Program-made: the position numbers and the translations under genes
Source of the DNA: Rhodococcoides corynebacterioides
GTDB taxonomy: Bacteria > Actinomycetota > Actinomycetes > Mycobacteriales > Mycobacteriaceae
DNA length: 64,000 nucleotides
Reading direction: 5' to 3'
NCBI RefSeq assembly: GCF_019834675.1
Contig: NZ_JABUBU010000001.1
Span: 186,001-250,000, forward strand
In this document: positions 8,205-17,322 of the stretch, in pieces
Layout of the letters: each line of letters opens with the position of its first letter
Position numbering within the stretch: position 1 is the first letter of the stretch
The notes under the pieces: generated by a model
Seen by the model: the letters and a program-made list of their open reading frames with translations, nothing else
Told to the model about the DNA's origin: nothing
Database searches by the model: none

Positions 8205-8309
8205 ATGGACGCCGACACCATCAAGATGATCGTCGACACCCTCACCGCCTTCTCGAACATCTTCGGCGGTGCCGGAACGTTCATCAAGGGCATCGGCTTC
8301 TTCAGCTGA
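8205..8309 (+). CDS. Tiny amphipathic peptide 2 (candidate cell-wall pore or surface peptide)
   Basis: ATG 8205 to TGA 8307-8309 encodes 34 residues, [18 protein letters not shown] then [16 protein letters not shown], with an AAGGGAGAA ribosome site. Like its neighbour at 7956 it has no signal peptide, an amphipathic helical first half, a small-residue/aromatic tail and a C-terminal phenylalanine-serine. It has its own promoter, a CRP-type site and a strong terminator, so it looks like a dedicated, probably highly expressed monocistronic gene. The two-gene array of short helical peptides recalls the porH-porA arrangement of corynebacteria. The function is inferred only. Confidence 0.6.
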   Translation: MDADTIKMIVDTLTAFSNIFGGAGTFIKGIGFFS

Positions 8310-8325
8310 GTCGTCCCTTCTCGGT

Positions 8326-8360
8326 GAAGCCGGGTCCACCCTCGCGGTGGGCCCGGCTTC
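8326..8360 (+). terminator. Strong hairpin terminator after tiny peptide 2
   Basis: A 15-bp stem (8326-8340 with 8346-8360, one G-T wobble) around a 5-nt loop, followed by gtcgtttccc. It lies 16 nt after the stop of the 34-residue peptide gene and before the aminopeptidase. Confidence 0.75.
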
Positions 8361-8397
8361 GTCGTTTCCCGGCCCGGCCTCTCTACGATCGGTGATC

Positions 8398-9672
8398 ATG
8401 GCGTCCCTCACCTCCGCGACCGCGTCCGGCCTCTGCTCGTTCGTCGACGCGTCGCCCTCGCCCTTCCACGTCGTCGAGACCGTCACCGCCGAACTGGCCG
8501 CGCACGGCTTCACCACGCTCGACGAGACCGACGCGTGGCCCACCGAGCCGGGGCGGTACATCGTGGTCCGCGGCGGCTCGCTCATCGCGTGGTCCACCGA
8601 GCGCGCGCCCGACGCGCCCTTCCGCATCGTCGGCGGCCACACCGACAGCCCCAACCTGCGCGTGAAGCAGCACCCCGATCGCGACTCCGCCGGCTGGCAG
8701 ATGGTGGCCCTCGAGCCCTACGGCGGCGCCTGGCTGAACTCCTGGCTGGACCGCGATCTCGGGATCTCCGGCCGGCTCGGCGTCCGGGACGGCGCGGGTG
8801 TCCGCGAGGTGGCCGTGCGCGTCGACCGGCCGATCCTCCGCGTCCCGCAGCTCGCCATCCACCTGTCCGAGGACCGCAAGGGCGTCCACCTCGACCCCCA
8901 GAATCACGTCGACGCCGTGTGGGGCACGGGGCGCTCGCCGCGCTCGTTCCTGGCCTTCGTCGCGGACGAAGCGGGAGTCGACGACGCCGACGTGCTCGGG
9001 TGGGAACTGATGACCCATGACCTGAATCCGGCTGCGGTGGTGGGGTTCTCGGAGGATCTGGTCAGCTCGCCACGGCTGGACAACCAGGGCACCTGCTACG
9101 CGGGTACCGAAGCGCTGGTCACCGCCGCCGCGGAGGCCGACGACGTGGTGCCGGTGCTCGCGCTGTTCGACCACGAGGAGGTCGGCAGCATGTCCGACCG
9201 CGGCGCCTTCTCCGATCTGATGAACACCGTGCTGGAGCGGATCGTGCTGGTGCGCGGGGGTTCTCGGGAGGACTTCTTCCGGACCATGGCCGCGTCGATC
9301 CACGCCTCGGGCGACATGGCGCACGCCACCCACCCCACTCACGTGGCGCGGCACGAGCCGTCGCACCGTATCGAGATCAACGGCGGACCCGTGCTCAAGG
9401 TCAACCAGAACCTGCGCTACGCCACAGACGCCGTGGGGGCGGCGGCGTTCGCGCAGGCGTGCGAGCGTGCCGACGTGCCGATGCAGCGGTACGTCCACCG
9501 GGCGGACCTGCCGTGCGGGTCGACCATCGGCCCCATCGCCGCGTCGCGTACCGGGCTGTCGACCGTCGACGTCGGCGCACCGCAGTTGGCCATGCACTCG
9601 GCGCGCGAACTCATGGGGGCGCACGACGTCGAGATGTACTCCGACGCCCTCGCCGCCTTCCTGGGGGTCTGA
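8398..9672 (+). CDS. M18 family aminopeptidase
   Basis: A 424-residue zinc aminopeptidase from ATG 8398. Family M18 motifs are present: the metal ligand in [20 protein letters not shown], the catalytic FDHEEVGS (Glu-Glu), and a C-terminal [11 protein letters not shown]18 enzymes form dodecamers and release N-terminal residues, often Asp/Glu, from cytoplasmic peptides. Length and position match the mycobacterial pepC (Rv0800) between purQ and purL. The start was chosen because upstream residues fall in the terminator. It probably shares no transcript with the tiny peptides. Confidence 0.93.
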   Translation: MASLTSATASGLCSFVDASPSPFHVVETVTAELAAHGFTTLDETDAWPTEPGRYIVVRGGSLIAWSTERAPDAPFRIVGGHTDSPNLRVKQHPDRDSAGWQMVALEPYGGAWLNSWLDRDLGISGRLGVRDGAGVREVAVRVDRPILRVPQLAIHLSEDRKGVHLDPQNHVDAVWGTGRSPRSFLAFVADEAGVDDADVLGWELMTHDLNPAAVVGFSEDLVSSPRLDNQGTCYAGTEALVTAAAEADDVVPVLALFDHEEVGSMSDRGAFSDLMNTVLERIVLVRGGSREDFFRTMAASIHASGDMAHATHPTHVARHEPSHRIEINGGPVLKVNQNLRYATDAVGAAAFAQACERADVPMQRYVHRADLPCGSTIGPIAASRTGLSTVDVGAPQLAMHSARELMGAHDVEMYSDALAAFLGV

Positions 9673-9702
9673 CGGGCTGCGGGACCTGTCGGAGCGGGGC
9701 CG

Positions 9703-9708
9703 TAGAAT
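9703..9708 (+). promoter_or_regulatory. Predicted -10 hexamer for purL
   Basis: TAGAAT, one substitution from TATAAT, lies 75 nt upstream of the purL GTG. No good -35 is seen. Confidence 0.35.
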
Positions 9709-9783
9709 CACCGTCGTTCTCGCGAACCGGCGTGCCTCGGTCGTGCTCGGTCGTGTCGTGCCCCAGGGAAGGACCCCTCCATC

Positions 9784-12069
9784 GTGTCTGTCGAGTCAAC
9801 CCCTCGGGTCGACACCGTTGCCGACGCCGCTGCCGACCCGGACGTCGCGCAGCCGTACGCCGAGCTGGGGCTGAAGGACGACGAGTACGCCCGCATCAAG
9901 GACATCCTGGGCCGTCGTCCCACGGACGCCGAGCTGGCCATGTACTCGGTGATGTGGAGCGAGCACTGCTCCTACAAGTCCTCCAAGGTGCATCTGAAGT
10001 ACTTCGGCGAGACCACCACCGACGAGATGCGGGCCGGAATGCTCGCCGGCATCGGCGAGAACGCCGGCGTCGTCGACGTCGGGGACGGCTGGGCCGTCAC
10101 GTTCAAGGTGGAGAGCCACAACCACCCGTCGTACATCGAGCCGTATCAGGGCGCCGCCACCGGAGTCGGCGGCATCGTTCGCGACATCATGGCCATGGGC
10201 GCACGGCCCATCGCGGTGATGGACCAGCTGCGGTTCGGTGCGGCGGACGCGCCGGACACCCGCCGGGTGCTCGAGGGCATCGTGCGCGGCGTCGGCGGGT
10301 ACGGCAACTCCCTGGGCCTGCCCAACGTGGGCGGCGAGACCGTCTTCGACGCCTCGTACGCCGGTAATCCGCTGCTCAACGCCCTGTGTGCGGGCGTCAT
10401 GCGCACCGAGGACCTGCACCTGGCGTTCGCGTCGGGCACCGGCAACAAGATCATCCTGTTCGGTGCGCGCACCGGGCTCGACGGCATCGGCGGCGTGTCC
10501 GTGCTGGCGTCGGAGACGTTCGAGTCCAGCGGCGGGCGCAAGAAGCTGCCCGCCGTGCAGGTGGGTGATCCGTTCACCGAGAAGGTGCTCATCGAGTGCT
10601 GCCTCGAGCTGTACCAGCAGAAGCTGGTCGTCGGCATCCAGGACCTCGGCGGCGCCGGCCTGTCGTGCGCGACGTCCGAGCTCGCCTCCGCGGGTGACGG
10701 CGGCATGCACATCGAGCTCGACAGGGTACCGCTGCGCGCCACGGGAATGACGCCGGCGGAGGTGCTCTCGAGCGAGTCCCAGGAGCGCATGTGCGCCGTG
10801 GTCGCGCCCGAGAACGTCGACGCGTTCATGGCCGTGTGCGCCAAGTGGGACGTCCTGGCCACCGTCATCGGCGAGGTCACCGACGGCGAAAACCTGCAGA
10901 TCACTTGGCACGGCGAGACCGTCGTCGACGTGCCGCCGCGCACCGTGGCGCACGAGGGTCCGGTCTACGAGCGGCCCGTGCAGCGCCCGGCGGCGCAGGA
11001 CGCGCTGGTGGCGAACACCACCGAGGGACTGCCGCGCCCGTCGACCCCCGTCGAGCTGCGGGAGACGTTGCTGCGCATGATCTCCTCGCCGCAGCTGTGC
11101 AGCCGTCGTCTCATCACCGAGCAGTACGACCGCTACGTCCGCGGCAACACCGTCCTGGCCGAGCACGCCGACGCCGGTGTGGTGCGGATCGACGAGAAGA
11201 CCGGTCGCGGTATCGCTCTCGCGACGGACGCCTCCGGTCGCTACACCGCCCTCGACCCGTACCGCGGCGCCCAGTTGGCGCTGGCGGAGGCGTTCCGCAA
11301 CGTGGCCACCACGGGCGCGACGCCGAAGGCCGTCACCAACTGCCTGAACTTCGGCTCGCCGGAGGACCCGGGCGTGATGTGGCAGTTCCAGCAGGCGGTG
11401 CGCGGACTCGCCGACGGCTGTGTGGCCCTGGGTATTCCGGTCACGGGCGGCAACGTCAGCTTCTACAACCAGACCGGCTCGACGCCGATCCTGCCGACCC
11501 CCGTCGTCGGCGTGCTGGGCGTGCTCGACGACGTCCATCGCCGCATTCCCACGGGCCTCGGCCTCGAGCCGGGAGAGACGCTGATCCTCCTCGGCGACAC
11601 GCACGACGAGTTCGACGGATCCATCTGGGCGCAGGTGATCCACGACCACCTCGGCGGCGTTCCCCCGCGCGTCGACCTGGCCCGCGAACAGTTGCTCGCC
11701 GACATCCTCACCGCGGCCAGCCGCGACGGACTGGTCAGCGCGGCGCACGATCTGTCGGAGGGCGGCCTGGCCCAGGCCGTGGTCGAGGCGGCCCTCGCCG
11801 GCGAGTCCGGATGCCGGATCCTGCTGCCCGAGGGTGTCGACCCGTTCGTCACCATGTTCTCGGAATCGTCCGGGCGGGTACTCGTAGCCGTTCCTCGAAC
11901 CGAGGAGACCCGGTTCACGGGAATGTGCAGTGCGAGGGGGTTGCCGTGGGTGCGGATCGGCGTGGCCGACGAGGGGTCGGACGAGGTGGAGTTCCAGGGG
12001 CAGTTCACCGTGCCGCTGGCCGAGCTCCGCGAGGCGTTCGAGGGGACGCTCCCGAGGCTCTTCGGCTGA
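9784..12069 (+). CDS. purL: Phosphoribosylformylglycinamidine synthase subunit PurL (small form)
   Basis: This 761-residue protein starts at GTG 9784 and is the short PurL that needs PurS and PurQ. Visible features are [10 protein letters not shown] near the N-terminus, the [25 protein letters not shown] nucleotide loop, and repeated AIR-synthase-like halves with [12 protein letters not shown] towards the C-terminus. It makes FGAM from FGAR, ATP and ammonia. It is separated from purSQ by the amylase, tiny-peptide and peptidase genes, and followed by a membrane hydrolase 25 bp later. Confidence 0.97.
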   Translation: MSVESTPRVDTVADAAADPDVAQPYAELGLKDDEYARIKDILGRRPTDAELAMYSVMWSEHCSYKSSKVHLKYFGETTTDEMRAGMLAGIGENAGVVDVGDGWAVTFKVESHNHPSYIEPYQGAATGVGGIVRDIMAMGARPIAVMDQLRFGAADAPDTRRVLEGIVRGVGGYGNSLGLPNVGGETVFDASYAGNPLLNALCAGVMRTEDLHLAFASGTGNKIILFGARTGLDGIGGVSVLASETFESSGGRKKLPAVQVGDPFTEKVLIECCLELYQQKLVVGIQDLGGAGLSCATSELASAGDGGMHIELDRVPLRATGMTPAEVLSSESQERMCAVVAPENVDAFMAVCAKWDVLATVIGEVTDGENLQITWHGETVVDVPPRTVAHEGPVYERPVQRPAAQDALVANTTEGLPRPSTPVELRETLLRMISSPQLCSRRLITEQYDRYVRGNTVLAEHADAGVVRIDEKTGRGIALATDASGRYTALDPYRGAQLALAEAFRNVATTGATPKAVTNCLNFGSPEDPGVMWQFQQAVRGLADGCVALGIPVTGGNVSFYNQTGSTPILPTPVVGVLGVLDDVHRRIPTGLGLEPGETLILLGDTHDEFDGSIWAQVIHDHLGGVPPRVDLAREQLLADILTAASRDGLVSAAHDLSEGGLAQAVVEAALAGESGCRILLPEGVDPFVTMFSESSGRVLVAVPRTEETRFTGMCSARGLPWVRIGVADEGSDEVEFQGQFTVPLAELREAFEGTLPRLFG

Positions 12070-12094
12070 TCGACGGCTCGATCCGAGCCGTCCG

Positions 12095-13912
12095 GTGACC
12101 GACACGACCACGCGGTCATCGGAGCGGGGCGGCGCGGACACCGAGGAGGACATTCCCCGGCCGCACTCCTTCGAGGAGTTGCCGGCGTACGTGCTCGCCA
12201 CGGCCACGCACACCGTGCGCAAGCATCCCGCGGTGGTGTGGGCGTGGGGACTCCTGCGGCTCGACGTCACCGGCATCGCCTTCGGCGCGCTGTTCTTCTG
12301 CTGGTCGCTGACGCCGTCGTTGCTGCCGCGGGGCTGGCTGTTCCAGGGCATCGTCAGCGGCATCACGGCCGCCATCGGGTACGGCGTCGGCGTCGCGGTC
12401 GGGTGGGTGCTGCTGCGGACGGTGCTCCGCCAACAACCGTGGTGGCCGCTGCCTCCGCGCGTCGAACGCGGCATCGTCGTGGCGGTGCCGATCGTCGGTG
12501 CGGTGGCGGGTGCCGTCATGCTCTACGCCTCCGCCGAGTGGCAGCGTCAGCTCGCGGCGCTCATGAACGCCGAGGGGCTCACCAGCACCGGATTCATTCG
12601 GACCGGCATCATCAGCGTCGTCGTCGCGGGTGTCCTGATCGGCACGTGGCGGGTCCTGCGCGACATCCGCCGGTTCGTCGTCCGCACTCTGCTCCGCCTG
12701 ATCCGGCTGCCGCAGTGGGTGGCCAACCTGGTGGGCTTCGTGCTGGTGATCGTGGTCCTGGTGACGCTGGTCCAGGGTGTGCTGCTGCGCGGCACCATGA
12801 GCGTGGCCAACTCGGTGTTCAGTACGCAGAACGGCAACACGCGCGAGGGCGCCGAGCAGCCGACGGTCCCGGAGCGATCCGGCGGGCCCGGCTCGGTGGT
12901 CGACTGGGACACGCTGGGATTCGAGGGGCGCAACTTCGTCTCCGGTGGTCTGGACGCCGACGAGATGCGGCGCGCCACCGGGCGCGAGTCGAAGCAGGCC
13001 ATCCGCGTCTACGCCGGACTCGAGAGCGCCGAGACGCCCGAGGAGCGCATGGATCTGCTGATCCGGGAACTCGACCGGACCGACGCGTTCTCCCGCCGCG
13101 CCGTCGTCGTCATCCCGACCACCGGGACCGGCTGGGTCAACCCGACCGCCGCACGCGCGGTGGAGTTGATGTACGAGGGCGACGTGGCGCTGGTGGCGTC
13201 GCAGTACTCCTACCTGCCGAGCTGGATCTCGTTCCTCGCCGACCGGGAGAAGGCCGCCGCGGCGGGCAAGGACCTCATCGATCGGGTCCACGCGCGGTGG
13301 GAGCAGGAACCGGTGGAGACGCGGCCCAAGCTCTACGTGTACGGCGAGAGTCTGGGCACCCAGGCCGGCGAGGGGGCGTTCGCGGACATCGCCGACATCC
13401 GGAGCACCGTCGACGGTGTGCTCTGGGTGGGGCCGCCGAACTCCAATCGCATCTGGTCCACCTACGTCGACCGTCGCGACCCCGGCACCACCGAGGTGGA
13501 ACCCGTGTACGCCGGCGGCCTGCTGATGCGGTTCGCGGACAGCACCCGCGACGTCGAGGCGCTGTCCGGCGAGTGGCCGTTCCCGCGGGTGCTCTACATC
13601 CAGCACCCGTCCGACCCGATCGTCTGGTGGACGCCGGACCTGCTGTTCCAGCGGCCGGACTGGCTGGCCGAACCGCCCGGCTACGACCGGCTGCCCAGCA
13701 TGCGGTGGTTCCCGTTCGTGACGTTCTGGCAGGTCAGTGCCGACCTGACCAACGCGGCCGGGGTGCCCGACGGGCACGGCCACAACTACGGCACCACGGT
13801 GCTCGACGGCTTCGCGGCCGTGGCGGCTCCGGAGGGCTGGACGCAGGCCGACACCGAACGCATCCGCGCGGTCATGACCGAGTACGCGGACGCGGACGGT
13901 CCGGAGAAGTAG
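12095..13912 (+). CDS. Membrane-anchored alpha/beta-hydrolase (Abhydrolase_9 family)
   Basis: A 605-residue protein from GTG 12095, the first start after purL. Residues about 50-240 hold four or five membrane segments (for example around 57-80, 88-112, 128-150, 170-190 and 212-235). Residues 270-605 form an alpha/beta-hydrolase with a nucleophile at S419 in YGESLGTQAGEG. This two-part layout is the actinobacterial Abhydrolase_9 family. The catalytic domain is probably outside the membrane and the substrate is unknown, possibly an envelope lipid or ester. A CPBP-type membrane protein starts 4 bp later, so the two are likely cotranscribed with or after purL. Confidence 0.85.
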   Translation: MTDTTTRSSERGGADTEEDIPRPHSFEELPAYVLATATHTVRKHPAVVWAWGLLRLDVTGIAFGALFFCWSLTPSLLPRGWLFQGIVSGITAAIGYGVGVAVGWVLLRTVLRQQPWWPLPPRVERGIVVAVPIVGAVAGAVMLYASAEWQRQLAALMNAEGLTSTGFIRTGIISVVVAGVLIGTWRVLRDIRRFVVRTLLRLIRLPQWVANLVGFVLVIVVLVTLVQGVLLRGTMSVANSVFSTQNGNTREGAEQPTVPERSGGPGSVVDWDTLGFEGRNFVSGGLDADEMRRATGRESKQAIRVYAGLESAETPEERMDLLIRELDRTDAFSRRAVVVIPTTGTGWVNPTAARAVELMYEGDVALVASQYSYLPSWISFLADREKAAAAGKDLIDRVHARWEQEPVETRPKLYVYGESLGTQAGEGAFADIADIRSTVDGVLWVGPPNSNRIWSTYVDRRDPGTTEVEPVYAGGLLMRFADSTRDVEALSGEWPFPRVLYIQHPSDPIVWWTPDLLFQRPDWLAEPPGYDRLPSMRWFPFVTFWQVSADLTNAAGVPDGHGHNYGTTVLDGFAAVAAPEGWTQADTERIRAVMTEYADADGPEK

Positions 13913-13916
13913 CGGC

Positions 13917-14261
13917 GTGGTGACCGCGCGGTCCCTCGCCCGCTGGGTCTGGTTCGACATCCCGATGGGCACGGTGCTGCCGGAGGAGTTCCTGTTCCGC
14001 GGCATCGTCGACGAGGTCGCCACCGCGCTCGTCGGCCCGGACGCCGCGCTGGTGGCCGGGTCGGTCGCGTTCGGTGTGTGGCACTGGCCGGGGTCGAACC
14101 GGTCCGTGCCCGTCGTGGTGGTGACCACGGCCGCGGGCGCGCTGTTCGTCCTCGCGCGGCGCCGCACCGGCACGCTGCTGGCCCCGATGGCCCTGCACTG
14201 GGCGACCAACGCGGCCGGGGCGGTGGCGGCGACGTGGTGGTCGCGCCGGGTGAGAGACTGA
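13917..14261 (+). CDS. Short CPBP-family intramembrane metalloprotease-like protein
   Basis: A 114-residue protein from GTG 13917. The CPBP (Abi) motifs are present in order: PEEFLFRG (the EExxxR motif), FGVWHW (second-motif His) and MALHWATNAAG (third-motif His/Asn). Typical members are about 200 residues with eight membrane helices; this one has only the catalytic core with three or four. It could be a truncated or minimal version. CPBP proteins resemble eukaryotic CAAX proteases, but bacterial substrates are mostly unknown. It follows the hydrolase by 4 bp and precedes the sterol-carrier-like gene by 5 bp. Confidence 0.7.
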   Translation: MVTARSLARWVWFDIPMGTVLPEEFLFRGIVDEVATALVGPDAALVAGSVAFGVWHWPGSNRSVPVVVVTTAAGALFVLARRRTGTLLAPMALHWATNAAGAVAATWWSRRVRD

Positions 14262-14266
14262 CCGGC

Positions 14267-14653
14267 GTGGCACCGTCGAAGACCGTGGACCCGGCCGAAC
14301 TCCGGGCGTCGCTGATCGCGGTGTCCGCCTGGCTCGACGACCCGGCCGCACCCAAGCCGCCCCGCGCCGAGATCGCGGCCGCCGTGCGCCTGAGCGCCCG
14401 GACGCTCGAACAGACCGCGCCGGGGTCGAGCGTCGAGGTGCGGGTGCCGCCGTTCGTCGCGGTGCAGTGCATCGTCGGGCCTCGGCACACGCGCGGCACG
14501 CCGCCCAACGTGGTGGAGTGCGATCCGCGGACGTGGCTGCTGCTCGTGACCGGTCGGACCGAGTTCGCCGACGCCGTGCGGGGTGCGGGCGTGACGGCGT
14601 CCGGTGGGCGGGCCGGCGAGGTGGCGCACTGGTTGCCGCTCGTCCGGGTGTGA
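14267..14653 (+). CDS. Sterol carrier family protein (Rv0807 type)
   Basis: A 128-residue soluble protein from GTG 14267. Its length, the RAEIAAAVRLSARTLEQTAPGSSVEVRVPPFVAVQ segment and the position just upstream of purF match the conserved actinobacterial gene Rv0807, usually annotated as sterol carrier family. The central part predicts an alternating helix/strand fold that may bind lipid. The biochemical role is not established. It is the last gene of a close-packed run from purL and ends 10 bp from the convergent regulator pseudogene. Confidence 0.65.
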   Translation: MAPSKTVDPAELRASLIAVSAWLDDPAAPKPPRAEIAAAVRLSARTLEQTAPGSSVEVRVPPFVAVQCIVGPRHTRGTPPNVVECDPRTWLLLVTGRTEFADAVRGAGVTASGGRAGEVAHWLPLVRV

Positions 14654-14663
14654 CCCCGGCGCG

Positions 14664-15229
14664 TCAGTACTGCTCAGTGATCATGGTCGCGGTGGTACCC
14701 GGTTCCAGAGCCTCGAAGACGTGGGGCACGTCGCCGGGGTAGGAGAGGTAGTCGCCCGGGAGCAGTTCGACCGGGTCGTCCACCGGCCCGAGGCGTGCGC
14801 GGCCGGTGCCGAGCACCACGTGTTCGACGACGCCGTGCATGTGGGGATCGGACAGGCGGGGGCTGCCGGGATCGGCGGCGATGAGGTAGACGTCCCGACG
14901 CGCATTCGGCGGGCAGGACGTCAGCAGTGTGGCGCTGTACTCGGCCGCGTCGGAGGCGATGGCCGGACCCTCGCCGCGGCGCACGAGGCGCACCTCCTGG
15001 CGGGCCGGCTCGACCAGCCGGGCGAACGGGACGTCGAGGGTCACCGACAGCGCCCAGAGCGTTTCGACGCTCGGGTTCCGGTCCCCGATTCGAGTTGCGA
15101 CAGAGTCGATTTGGCGATCCCGGCGCGGCGGGCGACCTCGGCGAGGGACAGGCCGGTACGACGACGCTCGCGCACCAGTGAGGCGGCGATCGCGGCGATG
15201 GGGGCGCGGTCGGACGGCACGGTGACCAT
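14664..15229 (-). pseudogene. Frameshifted XRE-cupin regulator divergent from azlCD
   Basis: Two frames together encode one regulator. From ATG 15229 a helix-turn-helix reads SLAEVARRAGIAKSTLSQLESGTG, then the frame is lost. The adjacent frame continues NPSVETLWALSVTLDVPFAR into a complete cupin domain ending ITEQY at 14664. The break is at about 15078-15083 (minus strand ggaccggaacccg), where one additional G would restore ESGTGNPSVETLWAL. Either the gene is broken by a one-base deletion or the assembly lost a base in a short homopolymer. When intact it would give about 188 residues, of the kind that controls a divergent azlCD pair. Confidence 0.8.
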
Positions 15230-15260
15230 TCTGGCACACCGTTCGGAAGACACGTCGATC

Positions 15261-15276
15261 GTTCGTCTTGACGAAC
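15261..15276. promoter_or_regulatory. Palindromic operator in the azlC promoter region
   Basis: GTTCGTCTTGACGAAC is a perfect 7-bp inverted repeat with a TT centre. It contains TTGACG, a plausible -35 for azlC (start 15305), and lies 32 bp from the regulator start at 15229. It is the natural target for the XRE-cupin regulator. Confidence 0.55.
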
Positions 15277-15304
15277 AGGACTGTCACCGTTCATCGTAGG
15301 AGTC

Positions 15305-15997
15305 ATGCGTTCGATGATGCGAACGATCCGGCACGATCCGGACGTCGCGGTGCGAGACATCCTGGTGGTGTGCCTGGCCGACGCCCTGGTGGGGGCGTCG
15401 CTGGGCGCCATCGCCGTGGCGTCGGACCTTCCGTGGTGGCTCCCGGTCCTGCTCTCGGTGGTCGTCTTCGCGGGCGCGTCGCAGTTCGTCTTCGTCGGCG
15501 TCCTCGCGTCGGGCGGGACGGTCCTTGCCGCCGCCCTCGGCGCGCTCCTCATCAACGGCCGCCTCACGCCGCTGGCGTTCTCGGTCGCCCCGTTATTGGG
15601 GGAGAGGACGACGACGCGACTGATCGGGGCACACCTGGTGACCGACGAGTCCGTCGCCTTCGCCACCGCGGCGACCACGTCGACCGGACGACGCCGCACC
15701 TACTGGTTCTCCTCGATCCTGCTGTTCGTCCTGTGGAACCTCGGCGTGCTCGTCGGCACCGCCGTGGGGTCGGTCGTCGCCGACTCCGACGCGCTGGGAC
15801 TCGACGCGGCCTTCCCCGCCGTCCTGCTCGCCCTCGTGATGCCGGCGCTGCGCGACCGCCTCACCAGGCGTGCGGCGCTCGTCGGGGCCGTCGTCGCCCT
15901 CCTCGCGAACACGGTGGTACCCGCCGGGGTGTCCGTGGTGATCGCGCTGGCCGTGGTGGTGCCGGTCATGCTCCGCCGCGAGCGGAGCGACGCATGA
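15305..15997 (+). CDS. azlC: AzlC family branched-chain amino acid exporter, large subunit
   Basis: A 230-residue membrane protein from ATG 15305, with a GTAGGAG ribosome site 5 nt upstream. Five or six hydrophobic segments and the FAGASQFVFVGVLASGGTVLAA motif with INGRLTPLAFS identify AzlC. AzlC and AzlD together export branched-chain amino acids or analogues such as 4-azaleucine. The azlD ATG overlaps its stop (ATGA). Expression is probably governed by the divergent XRE-cupin gene, which is frameshifted here, so the exporter may be deregulated. Confidence 0.9.
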   Translation: MRSMMRTIRHDPDVAVRDILVVCLADALVGASLGAIAVASDLPWWLPVLLSVVVFAGASQFVFVGVLASGGTVLAAALGALLINGRLTPLAFSVAPLLGERTTTRLIGAHLVTDESVAFATAATTSTGRRRTYWFSSILLFVLWNLGVLVGTAVGSVVADSDALGLDAAFPAVLLALVMPALRDRLTRRAALVGAVVALLANTVVPAGVSVVIALAVVVPVMLRRERSDA

Positions 15998-16323
15998 GTA
16001 CCGCGAGCGCCACGGTTCTGGTCCTCGGCGTGCTCGGGCTCGCGGTCGGGACCTACCTGCTCCGGCTGGCCGGAATCGTGTTGCGCGGCAGGCGAACTCT
16101 GACCGCGTCGGCCGAGCGCACGATGGACGTCGCCGTGGCCGTCGTCTTCGTCGCCCTCGTGGCGACGTCGGCGTTCCCGGACGGGGTGACGTCGTCGGGC
16201 CTCGCCCTGCCCGCGGGCGTGCTGGTGGCCGGTGTGCTCGCCTGGCGGCGAGCGCCCTTCGTCGTGGTGGTCGTCGGAGCGGCCGCGGTCACGGCGGTGC
16301 TGCGCCTGCTGGGTGCCGCGTGA
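15994..16323 (+). CDS. azlD: AzlD family branched-chain amino acid exporter, small subunit
   Basis: A 109-residue protein with four predicted membrane helices, starting at ATG 15994 inside the azlC stop. The TYLLRLAGIVLRGR segment and three following hydrophobic helices are typical of AzlD, the partner subunit of AzlC. It ends 1 bp before the stop of the convergent small hypothetical gene at 16324. Confidence 0.9.
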   Translation: MSTASATVLVLGVLGLAVGTYLLRLAGIVLRGRRTLTASAERTMDVAVAVVFVALVATSAFPDGVTSSGLALPAGVLVAGVLAWRRAPFVVVVVGAAAVTAVLRLLGAA

Positions 16324-16647
16324 CTACCAGGGCTGCACCGGCGGCTTGACCCACAGGATCTTCTCGTCCCGGTTCGGACGCGGCGTCTCCGGCCGGCCGG
16401 CCGCCCACGCCGCCTTCTCCTCGAGCAGCCGGGCCACCACCGTCCAGGTCTCGTCCGAACTCGGCGGATTGATCTCCGCCGCCCGCGCGAGCTTGCGCCG
16501 CGTGGCCGCCGGCATCGCCGCGAGATCGTCGGCGGAGATGTCGCGGTCCCACAGGTACCGCGCGAGCGCGACGGCCTTCTCCCGGCGCGAGCGTTCCGCG
16601 ACGTCGGAGTGCGCGTAGCGGTCGGCCTCGGTGCGGTCCACCGTCAC
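16324..16647 (-). CDS. Conserved hypothetical protein, translationally coupled to DUF427 gene
   Basis: A 107-residue soluble protein starting at GTG 16647 within the stop of the DUF427 gene (GTGA). Residues 5-60 look helical (DRYAHSDVAERSRREKAVALARYLWDRDI). The segment DLAAMPAATRRKLARAAEINPPSSDETWTVVARLLEEKAAW has a helical repeat and the tail ends in KILWVKPPVQPW. I do not recognise a family. The tight coupling suggests it works with the DUF427 protein or is coexpressed with it. Confidence 0.65.
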   Translation of the reverse strand: MTVDRTEADRYAHSDVAERSRREKAVALARYLWDRDISADDLAAMPAATRRKLARAAEINPPSSDETWTVVARLLEEKAAWAAGRPETPRPNRDEKILWVKPPVQPW

Positions 16648-17171
16648 CAACCCCAGCTGCCCGGAATCCCCTTGAAGGGGCCGACCACGTCCGCGGTGAT
16701 CCACCCCGCGTAGAAGCCGCCCTCCTGAGCACGCGCGATCTCCCCGTCGAGCTCGCAGGTGAGCTGGGCGGGGGAGAAGGACAGGGCGCCGGCGATGTCC
16801 GCGAACGCCGGGGTCGGGTTCTCGTAGCTCCACCCGCCCGCCTCGAGGACCGCGCCGTCGTCGCCGAGCACGTCCCAGTACGTGGCGGCGCCCTTCCACT
16901 CGCACATCGTCGATCGCGCGCGGGATCGACGCAGACGCGCGGAATCGACGTCGTCACGCGGGATGTACCACGTCGGCGGGTGACTGGTCTCGAGCACGCG
17001 ATACGCGGACGTGCTGTCCGCGATCACCGCGTCGCCGAACCGCACCACCAGGTGCCGCGTCGACGACTCGAGTCGGGGCGGGCGGGGGTAGTCCCACACC
17101 GATTCCTGGCCCTCGCCGGGCTGCTCGGGCGTCACGCCGAAGGGAAGTCTGCCGACCATGGTCTCCATCAT
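16644..17171 (-). CDS. DUF427 domain protein
   Basis: A 175-residue protein. ATG codons at 17171, 17168 and 17159 are all possible; 17171 is given, although the best-placed GGAG favours 17159. The DUF427 beta-barrel signatures are RHLVVRFGDAVIADS, PPTWYIPRDDV, CEWKGAATYWDV and the C-terminal GPFKGIPGSWGW. The function of DUF427 is unknown; members are small soluble actinobacterial and proteobacterial proteins. The normal family ending shows that the frame change just after it is a gene boundary, not a frameshift. Confidence 0.85.
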   Translation of the reverse strand: MMETMVGRLPFGVTPEQPGEGQESVWDYPRPPRLESSTRHLVVRFGDAVIADSTSAYRVLETSHPPTWYIPRDDVDSARLRRSRARSTMCEWKGAATYWDVLGDDGAVLEAGGWSYENPTPAFADIAGALSFSPAQLTCELDGEIARAQEGGFYAGWITADVVGPFKGIPGSWGW

Positions 17172-17237
17172 GCCTGCCGTGATCGGGCATACGGGGAACA
17201 AGTCGGGCGGTCCGACGGTTGCGTCCGGCGAGCGCCG

Positions 17238-17243
17238 TAGACT
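17238..17243 (+). promoter_or_regulatory. Predicted -10 hexamer for purF
   Basis: TAGACT fits TANNNT and lies 79 nt upstream of the purF GTG, in the divergent region shared with the DUF427 gene. No clear -35. Confidence 0.3.
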
Positions 17244-17322
17244 CGATCACCGGAATCGCTTCTGCGCTGTCCACGTGCGACCATCGTCGTAACCCCTCGC
17301 CGGCCCCTAGGGAGAGCTTGTC

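Noticed and set aside
9796..12519. A 907-codon open frame on the minus strand opposite purL
   Set aside because: purL has complete motifs in the other strand; the antisense translation has no recognisable domain.
16324..17171. Frameshift in the DUF427 gene
   Set aside because: The first protein ends with the normal family C-terminus (GPFKGIPGSWGW) and the next frame starts with a GTG overlapping the stop; two coupled genes explain it better.
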